46,730 bases of DNA from assembly GCA_009923745.1 (NCBI GenBank), contig RFSX01000002.1, positions 1 through 46,730 of the forward strand. The letters are read 5' to 3'. Below the pieces are notes generated by a model that worked only from the letters and a program-made list of their open reading frames with translations, made no database searches and had not been told where the DNA came from. The DNA is from Chitinophagia bacterium. Its GTDB lineage: Bacteria; Bacteroidota; Bacteroidia; Chitinophagales; Saprospiraceae. This document shows positions 42,829 through 46,730 of this stretch, in pieces. Made by a program: the position numbers and the translations under genes. Positions within the stretch are counted from its first letter, which is position 1; each line of letters opens with the position of its first letter.

Positions 42829-43542
42829 CTGAGCAATACATTAAAAACAGAAGGGATAGTATTCAGGAGCCTCAAATACTCAGAGACGAGCCTTATACTT
42901 GAAATTTATACTCTCGAAAAGGGTTTGATATCATGCATAGTCGGAGGCGTCAGAAAAGCCCGATCCAAGCAGGCCAACGTATTTCACCCTGTAAACATCA
43001 TTGACCTGGTGATTTATGAATCAGAAGAGAAATTATCCAGGATAAAGGAATCAGGACTAGCCGCTCAATACCATAAAATCAATTTTGACGTAGCTGTCTC
43101 GGCAGTCGCTATGTTTATAATAGACTTGTCCCGCAACGCGATTCGGGAAAGCGAAAGCAATCCTTCCATGTATGCATTTTTGAGATCTTCTTTGCTTTTA
43201 TTGGATTCTGGATCACAGAATCTCAGGTTTTTTCCTCATCGATTTGCCTTGCAATTGACTGCGCTCCTGGGATTCGAACCTATGGATAATTATTCTGATG
43301 TAAACCGGTATTTTGATGTGCTGGAAGGCGATTTTAAAGACAATGATGTAAGGCACCAGCACATCCTGGATGAGTCTTTAAGTTACAGTATGCACCTTCT
43401 ATTACAAGATGGGAATGTAGAGAATATGACTAAAACGGATAGGGCTGAATTGCTGGATGCATTGTTGGATTTTTATAAACTTCATCTGGAAGGATTCCGT
43501 GAATTAAAATGCCTGCCTGTTTTGAGGTCAGTTTTGTCTTAA
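42829..43542 (+). CDS. recO: DNA repair protein RecO, start codon non-standard
   Basis: RecO loads RecA on SSB-coated DNA together with RecR. The frame has the N-terminal OB-fold hallmark LKTEGIVFRSLKYSETSLIL, ending LEKGLISCIVGGVRKARSKQ, and a helical C-terminal domain (FFPHRFALQLTALLGFEP). The first in-frame ATG, GTG or TTG is a TTG at 42925, which would delete about 37 family residues. The frame opens at 42814, directly after the upstream TAA. Candidate starts are ATT at 42814 or CTG at 42829; I use CTG because MSNTLKTEG then has near-normal length (237 residues). A one-base error changing ATG to CTG, or coupling to the upstream stop, are alternatives. The recO identity is firm; the start is not. 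Confidence 0.85.
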   Translation: MSNTLKTEGIVFRSLKYSETSLILEIYTLEKGLISCIVGGVRKARSKQANVFHPVNIIDLVIYESEEKLSRIKESGLAAQYHKINFDVAVSAVAMFIIDLSRNAIRESESNPSMYAFLRSSLLLLDSGSQNLRFFPHRFALQLTALLGFEPMDNYSDVNRYFDVLEGDFKDNDVRHQHILDESLSYSMHLLLQDGNVENMTKTDRAELLDALLDFYKLHLEGFRELKCLPVLRSVLS

Positions 43543-43546
43543 TTTT

Positions 43547-43576
43547 TTTGCGCTTATGTATAAATGTTGATATTTG
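43547..43576 (+). promoter_or_regulatory. Candidate promoter of the fused E1 dehydrogenase
   Basis: TTTG at 43547-43550 and GATATTTG at 43569-43576 (one mismatch to TAnnTTTG) are 18 bases apart, close to the usual Bacteroidota spacing. The implied transcript starts near the small hairpin at 43579-43594. Confidence 0.4.
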
Positions 43577-43578
43577 TC

Positions 43579-43594
43579 TCGCCTACACAGGCGA
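43579..43594 (+). repeat. Short hairpin in the leader of the E1 gene
   Basis: TCGCCT (43579-43584), loop ACAC and AGGCGA (43589-43594) form a perfect six-pair hairpin 12 bases before the ATG at 43607. It has no T-run on either side, so it is more likely a 5' leader structure than a terminator. Confidence 0.45.
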
Positions 43595-43606
43595 AAAAGA
43601 TGGTAT

Positions 43607-45580
43607 ATGGAATTTAAAAGGAAAGATCTTTCTGATGAGCTATTAAGAGAGCTTTACACAGCCATGCTCAGGCCACGAATGATAGAGGAAAAAATGCTTT
43701 CTCTGTTGAGGCAGGGGAAGATAAGTAAGTGGTTTTCTGGCATCGGGCAAGAGGCTATTGCTGTTTCAGCTGCTATCGTCCTGGAAGAGGATGAATGGAT
43801 CTTTCCGATGCACAGAAATCTCGGCGTATTCACTGTAAGAGGCATTCCCCTATCAAGCATGTTTTCACAATGGCAGGGTAAAGCAGAGGGCTTTACCAAG
43901 GGTCGTGACCGCTCCTTTCACTTTGGCACAAAGGCACATAGAATTTGGGGCATGATTTCACACCTAGGCCCCCAGTTATCCCTGGCATCTGGAATTGCCC
44001 TGGCGCACAAACTAGCGGGAGAAAAAAAACTGAGTATTGCTTTTACTGGCGAGGGTGGCACCAGCGAAGGAGAGTTTCACGAAGCACTCAATGTAGCATC
44101 TGTTTGGAAGTTGCCGGTGATATTTATCATAGAAAATAATGGATATGGCCTTTCAACTCCTGTGTCAGAACAATATGCATGCAAGTCACTTGCTGATCGG
44201 GGATTGGGTTATGGCATGAAATCACACTCTGTTGACGGTAATAACGTATTGGAGATATATGCCCTACTTTCAAAGGTGGCAAACGAGATACGTTCCAATC
44301 CTGAACCGGTATTGATAGAGTGTCGCACTTTCAGAATGAGAGGCCATGAAGAAGCTTCCGGAACAAAATATGTGCCTCAGGAGCTTATGGATGAATGGGC
44401 TCAAAAGGACCCGATCATGAACTACAGAAATTTCCTGCTTGATGAGAAAGTTTTGGAGAGTGAAGAGATAGATAATATCGAGGATAGCATAAAAAAGGAA
44501 ATAAAGAAAGAACTTAAAATTGCTGAAAAGGCAACAGATGTGGATATAGAATTGCATACAGAATTGCGTGATGTATTTGCACCGTATAAGCATATACAAG
44601 TCGATGCATCAGGTCCATTGAGGAACCTGCGTTTTGTTGATGCCGTGAGTGAGGGCCTCAATGAGGTCATGAAGAAATGGGACAAGGCTGTGCTGATGGG
44701 TCAGGATATTGCAGACTATGGAGGTGTTTTTAAGATTACCGAAGGGTTTATTGACAGATATGGCCTGGACCGGGTGAGAAATACACCTTTATGTGAAAGT
44801 GCTGTAATCGGTATTGCCCTTGGTATGAGCATGAAGAGTTATAAGCCCATGGTTGAAATGCAGTTTGCTGATTTTGTGAGTTGTGGTTTCAACCAGATTG
44901 TCAATAACCTGGCTAAGATACATTACCGGTGGGGCCACAATGCCGATGTGGTCATTCGAATGCCGACAGGCGGTTCTGTGGGAGCGGGCCCTTTCCACTC
45001 ACAATCCAATGAAGCCTGGTTTGCACATACGCCAGGTCTTAAGATTGTCTACCCGTCAAACCCCGGCGATGCGAAGGGCTTGTTGATAGCCTCATTCGAA
45101 GATCCCAACCCTGTTCTGTTTTTTGAGCACAAGGCTTTGTATAGATCACTGGAAGGTGATGTTGCTGAAGGCTATTACAATACAGAGATTGGAAAGGCAA
45201 AATGTCTACGGGAGGGAAATGAACTCAGTATCATCACCTATGGCCTTGGCGTTCATTGGGCTGTGGATGCTGTTAAAAGAAAGAATATAGATGCCGATAT
45301 CCTTGACCTCCGAACTATTGTTCCCCTGGATTATGAAGCCATTGAATCGAGTGTAAGGAAAACGGGTAAGGCTATCGTTCTGCATGAGGATACCTTATTT
45401 GGCGGTATTGGTGCTGAAATTTCTGCTTACATTACAGAACACTTATTTGAAAGCCTTGATGGTCCTGTTATACGGGTGGCCAGTTTGGATACACCCATTC
45501 CATTCAATAGTGCTTTGGAAAAACAGTTCCTGGCAAACAACAGGCTTGATGAAGCGTTAGATAAATTAAAAGCTTACTAG
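43607..45580 (+). CDS. Branched-chain-type 2-oxo acid dehydrogenase E1, alpha and beta fused
   Basis: This is a thiamine-diphosphate E1 that decarboxylates 2-oxo acids and reductively acylates the E2 lipoyl domain. I start at the ATG at 43607 (657 residues); a TTG at 43574 would add 11 residues read through the leader hairpin. The N-terminal half is the alpha subunit, with the TPP motif from GEGGTSEGEFHEALNVASVW to IIENNGYG and the loop RTFRMRGHEEASG. The C-terminal half, from about RNLRFVDAVSEGLNEV, is the beta subunit with GQDIADYGGVFK and MPTGGSVGAGPFHSQS. Fused E1 of this type is common in Bacteroidota. E2 and E3 genes are not adjacent. Pyruvate or branched-chain substrate is not decided by sequence. 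Confidence 0.93.
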   Translation: MEFKRKDLSDELLRELYTAMLRPRMIEEKMLSLLRQGKISKWFSGIGQEAIAVSAAIVLEEDEWIFPMHRNLGVFTVRGIPLSSMFSQWQGKAEGFTKGRDRSFHFGTKAHRIWGMISHLGPQLSLASGIALAHKLAGEKKLSIAFTGEGGTSEGEFHEALNVASVWKLPVIFIIENNGYGLSTPVSEQYACKSLADRGLGYGMKSHSVDGNNVLEIYALLSKVANEIRSNPEPVLIECRTFRMRGHEEASGTKYVPQELMDEWAQKDPIMNYRNFLLDEKVLESEEIDNIEDSIKKEIKKELKIAEKATDVDIELHTELRDVFAPYKHIQVDASGPLRNLRFVDAVSEGLNEVMKKWDKAVLMGQDIADYGGVFKITEGFIDRYGLDRVRNTPLCESAVIGIALGMSMKSYKPMVEMQFADFVSCGFNQIVNNLAKIHYRWGHNADVVIRMPTGGSVGAGPFHSQSNEAWFAHTPGLKIVYPSNPGDAKGLLIASFEDPNPVLFFEHKALYRSLEGDVAEGYYNTEIGKAKCLREGNELSIITYGLGVHWAVDAVKRKNIDADILDLRTIVPLDYEAIESSVRKTGKAIVLHEDTLFGGIGAEISAYITEHLFESLDGPVIRVASLDTPIPFNSALEKQFLANNRLDEALDKLKAY

Positions 45581-45602
45581 CTGAATAAATAAAGACTGCC
45601 CT

Positions 45603-46148
45603 ATGGATTATGCCAATATAAAATCAAAAGTTGCCAAGTACAACGAGATACTTGAAAACACCAGAACGTATCGAAAGCAATGGCACAGTGATGTAAAAAA
45701 GCTGATTAACAGCACCCTTGAAAAAATAATAAAGCAAAGCAATCTCAATGCTTATGTGGAAGTAAAGGATGAGATTGAAAACCTGGAGGTCATCGGCATG
45801 TCTTTGGGTACAGAGATCAGCGGGATAGCTGAAAAATTGCCCGGTAACAAGATCAAAAGACCATTCATTAAAAGTAATGGGTCCCTAATTTTTCAGGAGC
45901 TCTTCAATGGCAAGATTATGATTATGATCATGTATCCATACATTGAAGGATACGGTCAGCCCAAACCACCTAAGACGCTTGAAATCTTGAGGCCCCATGA
46001 ATTGAAGGTGCCTTTTATTATCCGCTATGTAGAGGAGTTTTTACAGGAAATCATTGAGTGGGAAGATTTTGATGATGACGTACCTGAAAAAATGGGTATG
46101 AACCCTATTGGCTTTGGAGCTGTCAGGGACCGTGAGTTGGATGATTAA
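45603..46148 (+). CDS. Conserved-looking protein, function unknown
   Basis: I do not recognise a domain. The 181-residue protein has no signal peptide or membrane helix. It begins with a charged helix (KVAKYNEILENTRTYRKQWH), contains an alternating strand pair (NAYVEVKDEIENLEVIGMSLG and KIMIMIMYPYIEGYG) and ends acidic (WEDFDDDVPE and RDRELDD). It is 22 bases after the E1 gene, so they are probably cotranscribed, though a link to oxo-acid metabolism is not established. Confidence 0.8.
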   Translation: MDYANIKSKVAKYNEILENTRTYRKQWHSDVKKLINSTLEKIIKQSNLNAYVEVKDEIENLEVIGMSLGTEISGIAEKLPGNKIKRPFIKSNGSLIFQELFNGKIMIMIMYPYIEGYGQPKPPKTLEILRPHELKVPFIIRYVEEFLQEIIEWEDFDDDVPEKMGMNPIGFGAVRDRELDD

Positions 46149-46153
46149 TTTTT

Positions 46154-46191
46154 TCAAGAAGTCTCGATTTCTCGACTTCGCGAATTCTTGA
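46154..46191. repeat. Nested inverted repeat between converging genes
   Basis: TCAAGAA (46154-46160) and TTCTTGA (46185-46191) are perfect outer arms, and AAGTC (46159-46163) and GACTT (46174-46178) are an alternative inner pair. It lies just after the stop of the unknown protein gene and before the end of the aminopeptidase gene. A terminator or extragenic palindrome is possible; no T-run is adjacent to the inner stem. Confidence 0.5.
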
Positions 46192-46239
46192 TTCTATTAT
46201 TTCAGATTTATCATATAAGAACTGACTTCTATTTTGGGG

Positions 46240-46730
46240 CTAGATCAAAAACTTCCCCTTCTCGTAAATCAGTTTTCCATCGGCATAGATTTGGCCACTT
46301 TCAGTCATATCGGTAATCATATCCCAGTGGATCGATGATCGGTTTAGTCCACCACACTGCTTATAGGATTGACCGACAGCCATATGGATGGTGCCGCCTA
46401 TTTTTTCATCGAATAATATATTGCGGGTGGATTGTCGGATATTGTAGTTTGTACCTATCGCAACCTCTCCAAAATAATTGGCGCCGGCAATTGAGAAGAC
46501 CTGGTCCAGAACGTCTCCACCTTCTTCAGCATCCCATTTAATGATTTTACCGTTTTCAACCCATAAGCTGATACCACTGACATCTCTGCCCATATAGATC
46601 GATGGGTAACTGAAATAGACCTTACCGTTGACGCTGTCTTCAACCGGAGCAGAAAAGACCTCACCTGAAGGCATATTGGCCTGCCCATCCGAGTTGATCC
46701 ATGTTCGCCCCTCGACGGAAAAGCGTATAT
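46240..46730 (-). CDS. M29-family aminopeptidase, C-terminal part
   Basis: The gene enters from beyond the right edge; 163 residues are visible, ending at a TAG stop. Family M29 (AmpS / aminopeptidase T / PepS) enzymes are dinuclear-metal exopeptidases. The visible conserved residues fit: Glu in NMPSGEVFSAP, Glu in NYFGEVAIGTN, His and Tyr in GTIHMAVGQSY, and the paired His and Asp in SIHWDMI. It is cut by the window edge, not truncated biologically as far as can be seen. It converges on the unknown gene to its left. Confidence 0.9.
   Translation of the reverse strand, partial: IRFSVEGRTWINSDGQANMPSGEVFSAPVEDSVNGKVYFSYPSIYMGRDVSGISLWVENGKIIKWDAEEGGDVLDQVFSIAGANYFGEVAIGTNYNIRQSTRNILFDEKIGGTIHMAVGQSYKQCGGLNRSSIHWDMITDMTESGQIYADGKLIYEKGKFLI

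Noticed and set aside
43574-43606. TTG 43574 as the start of the E1 dehydrogenase
   Set aside because: It would translate the leader hairpin into a basic stretch (MSRLHRRKRWY) not expected in the family; ATG 43607 is better placed.

Overview
The window looks like a chromosomal segment of a gliding or surface-secreting Bacteroidota bacterium, most likely of the order Cytophagales. The evidence is a full-length SprA (the type IX secretion outer-membrane translocon), a GldA-GldF-GldG module, a secreted hydrolase with a type IX sorting tail, a fused E1 alpha-beta oxo-acid dehydrogenase, a bacterial GH3 protein, few clear Shine-Dalgarno sites, and TAnnTTTG -7 boxes in several upstream gaps. No genus can be named from this alone. 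Apart from one small, broken and repeat-flanked gene, the content is ordinary core genome with dense coding.

Layout. 1-8472: ruvA followed by the giant sprA. 8498-11180: mscL and ligA, divergent. 11204-13016: a DEAD-box RNA helicase converging on an OmpH/Skp-like periplasmic chaperone through a two-way terminator. 13162-16756: a sensor histidine kinase overlapping a heme-type TonB receptor. 16869-18576: tsaE and an alanine dehydrogenase family protein that lacks the usual catalytic His. 18577-19518: a small four-helix membrane protein and a CDP-alcohol phosphatidyltransferase. 19640-23012: an animal-type CSAD/GAD-like decarboxylase and htpG. 23157-27237: a tight gldA-gldF-gldG-DUF4340 operon. 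27359-29644: aconitase, ending in a strong terminator. 29662-30187: a frameshifted four-helix-bundle (S23/IVP) gene bracketed by inverted copies of an octamer repeat. 30187-33914: a leftward set of HEAT-cyclophilin, gcvT and a GbsR/MarR-like regulator. 34011-36574: the type IX cargo hydrolase and a MoxR ATPase. 36653-40849: penicillin-binding protein 1A and the dipeptidase PepD. 40947-43542: GH3, a small unknown protein and recO, which has no standard start codon. 43607-46148: the fused E1 dehydrogenase and an unknown conserved protein. 46240-46730: the C-terminal part of an M29 aminopeptidase.

How the genes relate. The clearest link is between SprA and its probable cargo, the hydrolase at 34011. 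OmpH/Skp, PBP1A, the HEAT-cyclophilin and the TonB receptor are envelope functions. RuvA, LigA and RecO are DNA repair and replication proteins but lie in separate transcription units. I saw no phage, no complete insertion sequence, no CRISPR array and no defence island. The most unusual items are the repeat-bracketed four-helix-bundle gene and its gene-less relative at 36577-36650, the recO start, and the atypical alanine dehydrogenase.
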